Both the position numbers and the translations under genes were made by a program. From an uncultured Lachnospiraceae bacterium (lineage in GTDB: Bacteria > Bacillota > Clostridia > Lachnospirales > Lachnospiraceae), in the NCBI GenBank assembly GCA_910588955.1, contig CAJURQ010000023.1:1-53331 (forward strand): DNA of 53,331 nucleotides, read 5' to 3'. Position 1 is the stretch's first letter; every line of letters starts with the position of its first letter. The notes under the pieces are model-generated. The model had not been told where the DNA came from and searched no databases. It worked only from the letters and a program-made list of their open reading frames with translations. Positions 15,680 through 24,738 of the stretch are shown here, piece by piece.

Positions 15680-17065
15680 TCACTTTCTGCTGCCGCAGTC
15701 CATCGGATACACCCCGTCAAAACATGCCTTGCACAGGGACAGCCCATCCGCCATCTTCTCCAGATCTTCTAACCGCATGTAGCCGAGGGAATCCGCCCCG
15801 ATCATCTCCCGGATTGCCTCCTCGCTGTGGTTCGCCGCGATGAGCTGAGAATTGGAGGGCACATCGGTGCCGAAATAACAGGGATAGAGAAAGGGCGGCG
15901 AGCTGATTCTCACATGCACCTCTCTGGCTCCCGCCTCCTTTAACATGCGGATCAGGTTGGCTATGGTAGTTCCCCGCACAATGGAATCGTCCACCAGCAC
16001 GATCCGCTTATCCTTTACCGCCGATTCCAGCACGCTCAGTTTCATGCGGACGGCGGACTCCCGCTCCGTCTGGGTCGGCTTGATAAAAGTCCTGCCTATG
16101 TAGCTGTTTTTGTAGAAGGCATGTCCGAAAGGAATCCCGCTCTCCTGCGCGTAGCCCTGCGCCGCAGGCAGCCCCGACTCCGGCACGCCCGTCACCAGAT
16201 CCGCCTCCACGGGATAGGATTTTGCGAGCATTTTCCCCGCACGGATTCTGGCATCGTACACCCGCACCCCGTCCATGGCGCTGTCCAGTCTGGCAAAATA
16301 AATGTACTCGAAAATACAATGCGCACACTTTTCTTCTTTCGGCAGCATCTGCGAATGAATCTCCCCGCCGGAAATCGTGACCACCTCTCCAGGCTGCATA
16401 TCCCGCACAAAGGAAGCCCCCACAGCCTCCAGCGCACAGGACTCCGAGGCAAACACATAAGTTTCTTCCCTCTTTCCCAAACACAGCGGTTTCAAGCCGT
16501 GCGGATCGCGCACCCCGATCAGTTTCCGGGGACTCATGATGACCAGCGCATAACCGCCCTTTATTTTCAGAGCCGTCTTATAGACCGCCTCCTCCACCGT
16601 CGCCGAGTGCACCCGCTCCCTCGCGATGTGGAAAGCGATCACCTCCGAATCCGTGGTGGTGTGGAAAATCGCCCCGTTCTGAATCAGCTCCCACTTTAAC
16701 TCCGGTGTGTTGATCAGATTGCCGTTGTGTGCCAGAGCGAGCGTCCCCTTGATGTAGGACAATACAAGCGGCTGCGCGTTCTCCGCGACGGACGCCCCCG
16801 TAGTGGAATAGCGCACATGCCCCAGACCGATATTGCCGTCCATCTTCTCCAAGACATCTTTCGTGAGCACCTCGCTCACCAGCCCCAGATCTTTGTGAAA
16901 ACAAACGTTGCCCCGCTCCTTGTCCGTTCTGGAAACCGCCATCCCGCAAGCCTCCTGCCCTCTGTGCTGCAGTGCCGTCAGCCCGTAGTAGAGGGAGGGC
17001 GCCACGTTCTCCCCCTCCGGACCGTACATGCCAAACACGCCGCACGCCTCTTTTATCTCTGCCAT
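15680..17065 (-). CDS. purF: Amidophosphoribosyltransferase
   Basis: A 461-residue first enzyme of purine synthesis, transferring glutamine ammonia to PRPP. The N-terminus MAEIKEACGVFGMYG shows a short propeptide before the catalytic Cys8. The glutaminase domain (LQHRGQEACGMAV, VRYSTTG, HNGNLIN) is followed by the phosphoribosyl domain (IVLVDDSIVRGTT). Cysteines in CAHCIFEY, YPCYFG and LCKACF fit the 4Fe-4S type known from Bacillus. The start at 17065 follows GGAGGAG; a longer frame to 17131 would run through a terminator hairpin. It converges on nahK and is not with other pur genes here. Confidence 0.96.
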   Translation of the reverse strand: MAEIKEACGVFGMYGPEGENVAPSLYYGLTALQHRGQEACGMAVSRTDKERGNVCFHKDLGLVSEVLTKDVLEKMDGNIGLGHVRYSTTGASVAENAQPLVLSYIKGTLALAHNGNLINTPELKWELIQNGAIFHTTTDSEVIAFHIARERVHSATVEEAVYKTALKIKGGYALVIMSPRKLIGVRDPHGLKPLCLGKREETYVFASESCALEAVGASFVRDMQPGEVVTISGGEIHSQMLPKEEKCAHCIFEYIYFARLDSAMDGVRVYDARIRAGKMLAKSYPVEADLVTGVPESGLPAAQGYAQESGIPFGHAFYKNSYIGRTFIKPTQTERESAVRMKLSVLESAVKDKRIVLVDDSIVRGTTIANLIRMLKEAGAREVHVRISSPPFLYPCYFGTDVPSNSQLIAANHSEEAIREMIGADSLGYMRLEDLEKMADGLSLCKACFDGVYPMDCGSRK

Positions 17066-17095
17066 GTCATCTCCTCCGTATCCTATAAATAGAAA

Positions 17096-17129
17096 GGGAC
17101 AAAGAAGTCCTCTCAGACTTCTTTGTCCC
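17096..17129 (-). terminator. Terminator hairpin after nagA
   Basis: GGGACAAAGAAGTC (17096-17109) pairs perfectly with GACTTCTTTGTCCC (17116-17129) around a 6-base loop. On the minus strand it is followed by a T-rich stretch. It separates nagA from purF, whose start is 31 bases further on. Confidence 0.75.
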
Positions 17130-17176
17130 AACGTGTTTATTTTATCACAGGCAGATTGGCTTTTCCAGTGTTCTTT

Positions 17177-18325
17177 TTACACCTTCACCACACGCCCCGC
17201 CTTAATCACTTCAACCAGTGCAAATTCCCGGTCCGCCAGAAGAATATCCGCTTTTCTCCCCGGTGCGAGAACACCACACTCACTTTCCAATCCGACCGCT
17301 TTTGCCGGATTATAGGAAGCAGCTCTGACTGCCGCCTCTTTCGGCACACCCATCCGAATCGCCGTTCTCATACAGTCATAGAGATTGGTAACGCTGGCTG
17401 CAATGGTGCCGTCTCTCAGTACCGCCAGATTCCCCTTGACGGTAACAGGCTGACCACCCAACGCGTACTCGCCGTCCTCCAATCCCGTAGCTTTCATGCT
17501 GTCACTGATCAAAATGACACGCTCCGCCCCGAAAAGTTTAAAGGTGCTCTTCACGACACTTGGGTGGATATGAAGCCCATCACAAATCAATTCCACCATC
17601 GTCCGCTCATCCTCCGCGGCTGCGCCGATCACGCCGGGCGCTCTGTGCGTAAAGGGCGGCATGGCGTTATAAAGGTGCGTCACCTGATGCGCGCCCGCTT
17701 CCATCGCCGCTTTTGCCGTCTCATAATCCGCGCAGGTATGCGCAATGGAAAACCGGAAGGAATCCCCGCCTTCTCTGATACACGCCATAGCGCCCTCTGT
17801 CTCCGGCGCAATGGCAACGACGCGGATCAGCCCACCCGCCGTCTGCTGCAAATGTTTTAACATTTCCAGATCTGCTTTTTGGATATATGCCGGATTCTGC
17901 GCGCCTTTTTTCTCAAGGGAAACAAAAGGACCTTCCAGATAAATACCTCTCACCACATCTTTCAGCAAAACACCGCTTTCCAGCGTCTGTGTCTTTACCG
18001 CTTCCAAACAGACTTCGCAAATATCTGTCAGTCTCTCCTCCGAAAGCGTCATAGTGGTGGGACAGATCGTCGTAACACCGTGCGCCAGTTCATAAGACGC
18101 GATCTCCCGGATGGCTTCCATTGTGCCGTCGCAGACATCATATCCCGCACAGCCATGAAAATGAATATCCATCAGTCCCGGCAAAACATAGGTCTCCCGC
18201 TCCTTCTCCGTGAGCGTGCTCTCTTCATACCGCTCTATCTTCTCAATATGATCCTCTTCTACGAAAAGACCGCCCGGTTCAAAACACATTCTGTCCGTAT
18301 AAATCATGCCTTTGATCAAACGCAT
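17177..18325 (-). CDS. nagA: N-acetylglucosamine-6-phosphate deacetylase
   Basis: A 382-residue amidohydrolase converting GlcNAc-6-P to GlcN-6-P. Motifs: PGLMDIHFHGCAGYD (metal His-x-His), GIYLEGPFVSLEKKGAQNPAYI, THLYNAMPPFTHRAPGVIGAA, CDGLHIHPSV and LISDSMKATG with the catalytic Asp. Length and order match NagA. GAGGGAGGGG lies 6 bases before the ATG. nagB is not adjacent. Its place near the GH112-nahK unit fits amino-sugar use, though NahK products normally enter at the 1-phosphate level, so the link is contextual. Confidence 0.95.
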   Translation of the reverse strand: MRLIKGMIYTDRMCFEPGGLFVEEDHIEKIERYEESTLTEKERETYVLPGLMDIHFHGCAGYDVCDGTMEAIREIASYELAHGVTTICPTTMTLSEERLTDICEVCLEAVKTQTLESGVLLKDVVRGIYLEGPFVSLEKKGAQNPAYIQKADLEMLKHLQQTAGGLIRVVAIAPETEGAMACIREGGDSFRFSIAHTCADYETAKAAMEAGAHQVTHLYNAMPPFTHRAPGVIGAAAEDERTMVELICDGLHIHPSVVKSTFKLFGAERVILISDSMKATGLEDGEYALGGQPVTVKGNLAVLRDGTIAASVTNLYDCMRTAIRMGVPKEAAVRAASYNPAKAVGLESECGVLAPGRKADILLADREFALVEVIKAGRVVKV

Positions 18326-18349
18326 GGAATCCCCTCCCTCTATACCACC

Positions 18350-18742
18350 TCACTCATGTAATTCCAACGGAAGACCGTCCGGGTCAAAGAAAAAAGTCAT
18401 CTTTTTATGGGTATAGTCATCCTGTCGTACGGGCTCGCATGGAATCCCGCGCTCTGCCAGTTCTGCAGCCGTCGCCTCCACATCCTCCACATGAAATGCA
18501 AGATGATGCAGCCCGCATGCCTCCGGACGGCTGACACGCTTCGGCGGATTCGGTTCCGCAAAGATTTCCAGTTCAACCGCCTCTTCTCCCTCGCCGATTT
18601 TCAGATCCAGTTTCCAATCGTTTCTCTCGTCACGATAGTTTTCCCTGACCACCGTAAAACCGAGTTTATCTACATAAAAGTCTTTTGCCGCCTGAATATC
18701 CGACACAATAATCGCAACATGATGAATCGCGCTCAGCTTCAT
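18350..18742 (-). CDS. VOC-family (glyoxalase-like) protein
   Basis: A 130-residue single-domain vicinal-oxygen-chelate protein with two beta-alpha-beta-beta-beta modules: IHHVAIIVSDIQAAKDFYVDKLGF at the start and LHHLAFHVEDVEATAAELAERGIP in the middle, ending FFFDPDGLPLELHE. The His and Glu positions for a metal are present. It resembles YaeR-like lactoylglutathione-lyase homologues, whose substrate is uncertain. It lies 24 bases upstream of nagA on the same strand and is probably cotranscribed. Confidence 0.9.
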   Translation of the reverse strand: MKLSAIHHVAIIVSDIQAAKDFYVDKLGFTVVRENYRDERNDWKLDLKIGEGEEAVELEIFAEPNPPKRVSRPEACGLHHLAFHVEDVEATAAELAERGIPCEPVRQDDYTHKKMTFFFDPDGLPLELHE

Positions 18743-18810
18743 CCCGCTATTCCTTCCTCTTTCATCTTTCCTGCCATACTATAATGATTTTTCCAGTGTT
18801 CTTCTTAACC

Positions 18811-18901
18811 CTTAATTCTATCTATCTCCGTAAGATTTACACCGGATGAAGTAAGAATCACTTTTAAATCCAGATATCTTTAACATTTCCTTTTCTGTCA
18901 T
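18811..18901 (-). pseudogene. Deletion remnant of a small paralogous protein gene
   Basis: This stretch matches the 5' and 3' parts of the intact gene at 19252-19434 almost base for base, including the ribosome-site region and the NLTEIDRIK-encoding end, but lacks an internal 86-base segment. The intact copy carries CAGATATCTTT at both ends of that segment (19318-19328 and 19404-19414) and the remnant keeps one, so slippage or recombination between the two repeats explains the loss. The deletion is out of frame; the remaining ORF is about 27 codons. Confidence 0.75.
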
Positions 18902-18960
18902 ATCATAACTACTCCCTGTTATCATCTTAAATTCTTTTGTGTTATTTTATGAATCTTCGA

Positions 18961-19152
18961 TCACTCTTTGATTTTATCAATATCGGTAAGATTGACACCC
19001 GCCACTTGTAAGATCGCTTTTAAGGAAAGATATTCATCTTTTAATTTTTCATACGTTCTTGTGGCATTTTCTTCTTTTGCAATAATCATGTAATCCTGAA
19101 TTTTTTTAAAATCATCAATCGCTGCTTTTGCAATTTCAAGACCATTTGGCAT
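18961..19152 (-). CDS. Small paralogous protein of unknown function (copy 1)
   Basis: A 63-residue helical, charged protein ending YLSLKAILQVAGVNLTDIDKIKE. It is a clear paralogue of the protein at 19252-19434: the pattern DF(K/S)x(I/V)Qx(Y/W)xxxAxE, then YExLKxxYLxLKxIL, then GVNLT(D/E)IDxIK is shared. I chose ATG 19152, six bases after AGGTG, over a GTG at 19161. There is no membrane segment or cysteine. The family is not recognised; a two-helix regulatory or antitoxin-like protein is one possibility without direct support. Confidence 0.65.
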   Translation of the reverse strand: MPNGLEIAKAAIDDFKKIQDYMIIAKEENATRTYEKLKDEYLSLKAILQVAGVNLTDIDKIKE

Positions 19153-19251
19153 ATATTTCACCTGCTTTCTATATTGCGGCTATGACTTTTATCGTTACAA
19201 TATGAGTATAGCATATCCCAAATGCAAAGTCTAATCATACATCAAGGCACT

Positions 19252-19434
19252 TTAGCCTTTAATTCTATCTATCTCCGTAAGATTTACACCGGAGGATGTA
19301 AGAATCACTTTTAAATCCAGATATCTTTTCTTTAAAGATTTGTAGACATCCGAATCTTTTTCAGCCAATTCTATCCAGTCCTGTACTCTGGAAAACTCCT
19401 CCACAGATATCTTTAACATTTCTTTTTCTGTCAT
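19252..19434 (-). CDS. Small paralogous protein of unknown function (copy 2)
   Basis: A 60-residue paralogue of the neighbour at 18961-19152, starting MTEKEMLKISVEEFSRVQDWIELAEKD and ending LTSSGVNLTEIDRIKG. GGGAGGTGG lies about 7 bases before ATG 19434; the longer frame to 19458 is less likely. The pair plus the remnant at 18811-18901 form a tandem family on the same strand. Composition is more AT-rich than the flanking genes, which may mean recent arrival. Function unknown. Confidence 0.65.
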   Translation of the reverse strand: MTEKEMLKISVEEFSRVQDWIELAEKDSDVYKSLKKRYLDLKVILTSSGVNLTEIDRIKG

Positions 19435-19541
19435 CTCAACCCACCTCCCTATCATCATTTTATTTCTTTTATTATATCAAACTTTACGATATTTTCAAAC
19501 CGATTTTCCATATGATAAAGGATAAGATGCTGCAATACTTT

Positions 19542-20222
19542 TTACGCTTCCCTCACCACCGACAGCATCCCGTCCGTCATCCCGTAAACCACGTCCGCCG
19601 CCGCGGCAACCGCCTCGTTATGAGTGACCACGATCACCGCGTAATTGTCCTCGTGCGCCAGCTTACACAGAAGATCCACAATCACCTTCTCATTCTGGCT
19701 GTCCAGATTGCCGGTGGGCTCGTCGGCGAGAAGAATCTCCCCGCCCGCCGCGATGGCTCTGGCGATCGCCACCCGCTGCTGCTCCCCGCCACTGATCATG
19801 CCCGGCATCTTTTTGTAGAGTGTCTCCGGCAAATCCACCTTCGCCAGATACTCGCGCGCCCTCGCCTTCGCCTCCTTCGCGGGCACATGCTGCAGTTCCA
19901 TAGGAAACATCACATTCTCCGTCACCGTCAGGAGCGGAAAGAGGTGAAACGCCTGATAGATCACGGAGGCACGGTTCAGACGGTAGGCGTCCCGGTTCAT
20001 CTTCCGCATGTCCTCCCCCTCCACGACAAGCGTGCCCTCCGTAGGCACATCCAGCCCTGCGAGCAGCGAGAGGAACGTGCTCTTTCCGCTGCCGGATTTC
20101 CCCGTGATGGCGTACACCTTTCCCCGCTCAAAGGAGCAGCTCACCTCCGAGAGCGCCTTCGTCTTCTGATACTTCGTCTGGTAGATGTAACTCACATTTA
20201 CCGCCTCAATGATTTTTTCCAT
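19542..20222 (-). CDS. ABC transporter ATP-binding protein (MacB/LolD type)
   Basis: A 226-residue ATPase with Walker A GKSGSGKST, the Q-loop region, signature SGGEQQRVAIARA, Walker B ILLADEPTGNLDS and switch VVTHNEAV. This is the subfamily that works with FtsX-type permeases. GGAGG precedes ATG 20222 by 5 bases; an earlier in-frame ATG at 20234 is possible. It is the last gene of an operon running ECF sigma, anti-sigma-like, permease, permease, ATPase. Such modules commonly expel antimicrobial peptides or act on cell-envelope targets. Confidence 0.93.
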   Translation of the reverse strand: MEKIIEAVNVSYIYQTKYQKTKALSEVSCSFERGKVYAITGKSGSGKSTFLSLLAGLDVPTEGTLVVEGEDMRKMNRDAYRLNRASVIYQAFHLFPLLTVTENVMFPMELQHVPAKEAKARAREYLAKVDLPETLYKKMPGMISGGEQQRVAIARAIAAGGEILLADEPTGNLDSQNEKVIVDLLCKLAHEDNYAVIVVTHNEAVAAAADVVYGMTDGMLSVVREA

Positions 20223-20251
20223 GCTTTCCTCCATTCCGCCGCCTGTGCAAT

Positions 20252-22159
20252 CTATTTCCCCGCCTCCGCCAAAAGCGCCAGCGGCTCCTCCCGCAGATTC
20301 CTGTATATTCCCACAAAAGCCATTCCCACCGTGAACAGGAAGACCAGTCCCCCGCAGACCGCCGGCACGGCAAAGTCCGTCTCCGTCAGATAGGCGGACT
20401 TTGCGATACTGCTCCCATCCACATTTTCATCCGCACTTTCTTCCGCCATCTCCTCCTCGCTCTTCTCCATGTTAAACTGCACTTCCCCGTTGCTAAACCT
20501 CGTGTCGAAGCTCTCCGCGTTCGCCATCTGCGCCGCCGCCCGCCCCGCGAAATACTGCCCCGCAAGGCTGCCCGCCGCACTGCCCGCAAGGGCGATCACC
20601 AGCACGCCGACAAGGAGGGAGCATGCGCAGGCTCCTTTCGTCATGCCAAGGCACCGCTCCACCGCCGTCTGCTTCTTTTGTTTCGTGATAAAGAGATGGC
20701 AGAAAAAGATCACAATACAGACCGCGCTGACCACACCCGTCGTAAGTAAAATGGCTGACATGGTCCGCATGTTTTTCAGCCCGCCCTCCAGCTTGGAGTA
20801 GCCGCCGTCGTAAAAGGTAATCTCCACATGGTCAATCCCCTGCGCCTCCCACAGTCTTTTATAGTTCTCGATGCTCTCGCTTCCGTTGGGAATCCGGAAG
20901 GCGGTGGTGTAGCCCTTCATGCGGCCGTAGAGCGCGATATTGTCCTCGTTGCTGTTTTTGATGGAAGCGTTGGGAATGAATACCTCGTTTCTCTCAAGTT
21001 CATATCCCCAGCCGCCCTCCACCGCGCCGACACCCACGTCATAGATGCCCTTGATCGTATAGTCGCTCTCCTCAAAAACCTGATAAACCTCGCCGTCAGC
21101 ATTCAGCCGCCCGCCCCATTCACCCATACTGCCCAGATTCGCGGAAGTCGCATAGTTGGCATAGCGCAGCGCCAGATGCAGGTCATCTCCCACTTTCAGC
21201 CCGTTTGTTCTCGCAAAGGCGGCGGAAATGAGACACACCTTGTTTCCCTGCTGATAGTCCTCCTCCGAGAGAAATTCCCCCTCCGCGAGATACGCCTGCT
21301 TGTTATAAAACGCCATAATCAGATTCAAATCCTCCGTCGCCGTCACGGGAAAGGACATATGCTTCGAGCCGCGCAGCACACATTCCTCACAGAGCCGCAG
21401 CCAGTCCTGCCCCTCCTTCGTCTCGTAAAATCCCGGCGTCACCTCCGCGATCCAGTCCCCCGTTAAGTCGGTTGGCAGCCTGTTCCCCTCCGCATCAGCC
21501 TGTGTGGAGTAAGGTCCTTCCAGCGGCTCATATTCAAATTTGGCTTCGGCGCCGTTTTCAGCCCAGTCGTGGGCAAACCCGTCCTGCAGCGCCATCACAT
21601 AAGTCTTATCCGCATACAAAGTTTCCGGGTTGTCATTGTTATGGTCGCACAGATAAAAGTAAACAACATTGGGCGGGTAAGTGCTGTACAGCACATTCTT
21701 AAGCTCCATCTTCACAGGACCCGCTGGCACGCAGTCCTCATACGGGGATGCCTCCACCACCATAAACTGCCAGAGACCACCCTCCATCTCCTTAAATACA
21801 TAGTCCTGCGGCAGCGCCTCGTAGTAGGCGCGCTGCTCCGGTCCGCTCAGGTACCCGGCGCCCTCAAAGTCAAGCACATCGGGAGAGATGGTCTCCCCAT
21901 ACACCGCCCGGTTGTAATACCGGTAGTCTTCTTTATCCGCAAACCAGAGCGCCTGCTGTTGCGTCCGCTCCGGCGTCTGCTCCACCGTACCGATAGTCAC
22001 AAAGATCTCCTCAAACCGCCGCAGATTGTCCCCGCAGAGCTTCCATAGACTCCCTCCTGCGCAGACCAAAGCCACCGTAAAAGATAGCAAGAGAAAGAAA
22101 AGCGCCGTCTTCACAGGGGTGCGTGCCAATCTTTTCAAACTGTTTGTAGCGATTCTCAT
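20252..22159 (-). CDS. FtsX-like ABC permease (large extracytoplasmic domain)
   Basis: A 635-residue permease with one N-terminal membrane segment (about 16-37), a roughly 410-residue outer domain, then three C-terminal segments (about 468-490, 510-540 and 595-620) as in MacB/FtsX proteins. KKQTAVERCLGMTKGACACSLLVGVL is the coupling-helix region seen in this family. GAGAGGTG lies 4 bases before the ATG. It lies 10 bases after the other permease gene and 29 before the ATPase gene. It probably forms a heterodimer with that permease, driven by the ATPase. Confidence 0.88.
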   Translation of the reverse strand: MRIATNSLKRLARTPVKTALFFLLLSFTVALVCAGGSLWKLCGDNLRRFEEIFVTIGTVEQTPERTQQQALWFADKEDYRYYNRAVYGETISPDVLDFEGAGYLSGPEQRAYYEALPQDYVFKEMEGGLWQFMVVEASPYEDCVPAGPVKMELKNVLYSTYPPNVVYFYLCDHNNDNPETLYADKTYVMALQDGFAHDWAENGAEAKFEYEPLEGPYSTQADAEGNRLPTDLTGDWIAEVTPGFYETKEGQDWLRLCEECVLRGSKHMSFPVTATEDLNLIMAFYNKQAYLAEGEFLSEEDYQQGNKVCLISAAFARTNGLKVGDDLHLALRYANYATSANLGSMGEWGGRLNADGEVYQVFEESDYTIKGIYDVGVGAVEGGWGYELERNEVFIPNASIKNSNEDNIALYGRMKGYTTAFRIPNGSESIENYKRLWEAQGIDHVEITFYDGGYSKLEGGLKNMRTMSAILLTTGVVSAVCIVIFFCHLFITKQKKQTAVERCLGMTKGACACSLLVGVLVIALAGSAAGSLAGQYFAGRAAAQMANAESFDTRFSNGEVQFNMEKSEEEMAEESADENVDGSSIAKSAYLTETDFAVPAVCGGLVFLFTVGMAFVGIYRNLREEPLALLAEAGK

Positions 22160-22169
22160 AAAACACCTC

Positions 22170-23402
22170 TCAATCTCTCTTCGTGAGCAGTTCCATCACA
22201 CTAAGCCTGTGGAGCAAAAGAATCGCCATCGCCGCCCCAGCCAGAAAAGCCAAGAAAAACGCCGCACCCGACAGAGCGAGCACGCCCGCCGCAGGGCGCA
22301 GGAAAACCGCCGCCAAAAGACTTCCCAAAATACAGGCAAACGCCTCCACAAGCACCGTCTCCCCGAAAAGCAGGAAAAAGCTTCGACGCCGCCCCGTCCC
22401 GAGAGAGCGAAGCAGGGCGTACTCCTCCCGCCTGCTCTGCAGGGACAGATAACTGCAAAGATACCCGATAAATATAACGATCGCCGCAAGAAACGGCAGC
22501 ATCCCCCTAAGAAGCGCCAGATTCCTCGACAGAGTCTGCGCGGAACGGATAAACGCCTCATCCATAATTGTCAGCGCGTTGCCGTCCGTGCGGTGCTTCG
22601 CACGGGTGATCACCGACAAAAATTTCACCTCGTCATGCATCTGCGCCTTCAGGGCATTCAGCTGGAACGGGTCCTTCACCGTAAAGGAACCGGAGTCCGC
22701 ATAGAAAGCAATGCCTTGACTGTGGTAAGCCTCCCGCATATAGTCAAGCGGTAAGATCACCTCCGGCGGCACCCAGTTTCCCTTGTATTCCCCAATCTGC
22801 ATACTGCCCACTACTTTGCATGTATCCGTAATAAGCGGCTCGATAAATACTTCGCTCCCCTCAATCGCATAGCGGTAGTAAAATATAGTTAACATAACTT
22901 CATCCCCAAGATGCAGACCCTTCTTCTCCAAAAGATCTGCATCCAGTATACAAACCTTCTCCGCCGTCTCGAGGATGCTCTCGTCCACACCGTCCAGCCA
23001 TGTGATCTCCTCCCGCTTCATGCCGGAAACGCCCTCCGGCGCATTCATGCCCAAGCCGTAATGGTTCAGGTTTTCCTTGTACTCCTCCACGGTAAACGCA
23101 CCGAACCCAAATTTCAGGCGGACGGTAAAGACCGGATCCTTCACATACGCGGATTCCCGCACGCCCATCACCCGATCCTCCCTGATGGTCATGCCCTCCC
23201 GCTGGGAGCCGTTCAGCGTGCTGATCCTTCCCGTGACCTCGAGCACATTGGGGAGATCTGCGAGCTGTCGCTTTGTGCTGTCCATATTTCCCGCGTAGAC
23301 GTCCAGAATCAGCACGGTCATCACACCGATCAGGATATGCAGAATGCTCTTCTTTCTGTGCCGCACGATATTTCTGGCGGTCTGTCTCATAAAAAAATTC
23401 AT
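22170..23402 (-). CDS. FtsX-like ABC permease
   Basis: A permease of about 410 residues with an N-terminal segment (QTARNIVRHRKKSILHILIGVMTVLILDVYAG), an outer domain, and three C-terminal segments. RREEYALLRSLGTGRRRSFFLLFGETVLVEAF is the family's conserved cytoplasmic turn. I chose ATG 23402 (MNFFMRQTARN); an in-frame GTG at 23420 would overlap the upstream gene more. It lies between the anti-sigma-like gene and the second permease gene, consistent with one polycistronic message. Confidence 0.88.
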   Translation of the reverse strand: MNFFMRQTARNIVRHRKKSILHILIGVMTVLILDVYAGNMDSTKRQLADLPNVLEVTGRISTLNGSQREGMTIREDRVMGVRESAYVKDPVFTVRLKFGFGAFTVEEYKENLNHYGLGMNAPEGVSGMKREEITWLDGVDESILETAEKVCILDADLLEKKGLHLGDEVMLTIFYYRYAIEGSEVFIEPLITDTCKVVGSMQIGEYKGNWVPPEVILPLDYMREAYHSQGIAFYADSGSFTVKDPFQLNALKAQMHDEVKFLSVITRAKHRTDGNALTIMDEAFIRSAQTLSRNLALLRGMLPFLAAIVIFIGYLCSYLSLQSRREEYALLRSLGTGRRRSFFLLFGETVLVEAFACILGSLLAAVFLRPAAGVLALSGAAFFLAFLAGAAMAILLLHRLSVMELLTKRD

Positions 23403-23409
23403 CTTCACC

Positions 23410-24111
23410 TTATCTCCCACGTTTCCTTTTTTTGTACGCTTCGCTTTCCCACACGCGTTTCAGCTCGGCATAACACTTGCCGTCCTCCTTGGTCAGTTCC
23501 AGCTCCAGCGCCGCCTGCCGCTCCAGATTCTCATCCACAATCCAGAGCCGGAACGCTTTCTGCATGACCCTGTCTGCATCTTCCTGCCGCTCCGGACCGA
23601 CCCACCATATAATCTCGCCTCCATGTTCAAAAATACTGTCATCCTTGATAGTAACCATCTGCCTGTCATAGAGATAGTGTTCCGGCACCTCCACCCGGAA
23701 GGTGCATTTATAGGGGTGATAACTGCATCTCCCGTTCTCCCAAAATTCCGGTTCACCCTCCTCAAGCGTCTCAAATGGCTCCATCTTCAACAGAATCCGC
23801 TCCCCCTCTTCCAACTTCTGCCAGCCGTGCTCCTCCGTGGCGGCATAGACCACCACATCGTCCCCGATTATCCCCGGTCTGGCAAAACACAGAATAGAAA
23901 GAAGCAGACATGCCGCCAAAACTGCCGCCGGTATTCTGGGCGTCAGCCTTCTCCTGCCATGTCTTTTCCCCTTCGCCTCCGCTATGATGCGCTCCTTTGC
24001 CTCCTCGTCCGGCACAATCTGCATGGCTGCCACGCACAGGCGGCTCTCCATCACACTTTCTGACTTTTCCTTTTCTATCATTTCTTCCGCATTCCGCTCT
24101 CTCGCTTCCAT
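23410..24111 (-). CDS. Single-pass membrane protein, probable anti-sigma factor
   Basis: A 233-residue protein: a charged cytoplasmic N-terminus of about 60 residues, one membrane segment (about 61-80, IPAAVLAACLLLSILCF), and an outer domain of about 150 residues with several Tyr, Trp and two Cys residues. It begins 7 bases after the ECF sigma gene and overlaps the permease frame, the usual place of an anti-sigma. No zinc-finger anti-sigma motif is seen, so the role rests on position and topology. Confidence 0.7.
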   Translation of the reverse strand: MEARERNAEEMIEKEKSESVMESRLCVAAMQIVPDEEAKERIIAEAKGKRHGRRRLTPRIPAAVLAACLLLSILCFARPGIIGDDVVVYAATEEHGWQKLEEGERILLKMEPFETLEEGEPEFWENGRCSYHPYKCTFRVEVPEHYLYDRQMVTIKDDSIFEHGGEIIWWVGPERQEDADRVMQKAFRLWIVDENLERQAALELELTKEDGKCYAELKRVWESEAYKKRKRGR

Positions 24112-24118
24112 GACACGC

Positions 24119-24607
24119 TCACTCCTTTCCCGTCTCTTTCAAAAGCCCCCGCAGTTTTTCCCGTCCTCTCTCCAGACGTTTTCTGACCGCCGCCTCCGAA
24201 AGTCCGAGCATCTCCGCGATCTCCCTTCCCTGATACCCCTCCACATAGTGCAGAAGCAGTATCTCCCTGTACTTGGTAGGCAAAAGCAGCAGGCTGTCCA
24301 TCAGCCTCGTGTCCTCCTCCTTCTCGTAATATCTGGAAAGCTCCTCCACCGAAATCCTCGGGTGATTTTTGTAAAAGCGCAGCCTGTTCTTACAGAGATT
24401 GCTGTCCACCCGGATCAGCCACGCCTTCCGGTATTCCTCCGTCTCAAAGGATTTCCCGCTCTCCATATGTTCCATATATTTAATCAGTGTGTCCTGCACC
24501 ACATCCTCGGCGTCAAAGGCGTTCTTCATCATCACAAAGGCAATCCGGTAAAGCATATTGCCGTATGCCTGAAAAACCTCCTCCACGCTCTGACCCGGGC
24601 TGTCCAT
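24119..24607 (-). CDS. ECF-type RNA polymerase sigma factor
   Basis: A sigma-70 ECF protein with region 2 (VFQAYGNMLYRIAFVMMKNAFDAEDVVQDTLIKYM) and region 4 (LPTKYREILLLHYVEGYQGREIAEMLGLSEAAVRKRLERGREKL). I prefer ATG 24607, six bases after GGAG; the protein then begins MDSPGQSVEEVFQAYGNMLYRI, matching the start of the second ECF sigma in this window (MDSGKDIRETVIKYSDTLYKV). Starts at 24622, 24703 or a GTG at 24724 are also open. It heads the anti-sigma/ABC operon and probably activates it, since a matching ECF promoter motif lies upstream. Confidence 0.9.
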   Translation of the reverse strand: MDSPGQSVEEVFQAYGNMLYRIAFVMMKNAFDAEDVVQDTLIKYMEHMESGKSFETEEYRKAWLIRVDSNLCKNRLRFYKNHPRISVEELSRYYEKEEDTRLMDSLLLLPTKYREILLLHYVEGYQGREIAEMLGLSEAAVRKRLERGREKLRGLLKETGKE

Positions 24608-24738
24608 CCTCTTCTCCAACATGTCACCGCCTTCGGGCGTCCCCGTCTTTTCTTTCGCTTTATATGTTCTCAAGCAGTCATTCTCTTTTGTCCTGTCGCT
24701 CATGAAACGTCTGCTTGATGACACTTGTCATTAATAAA

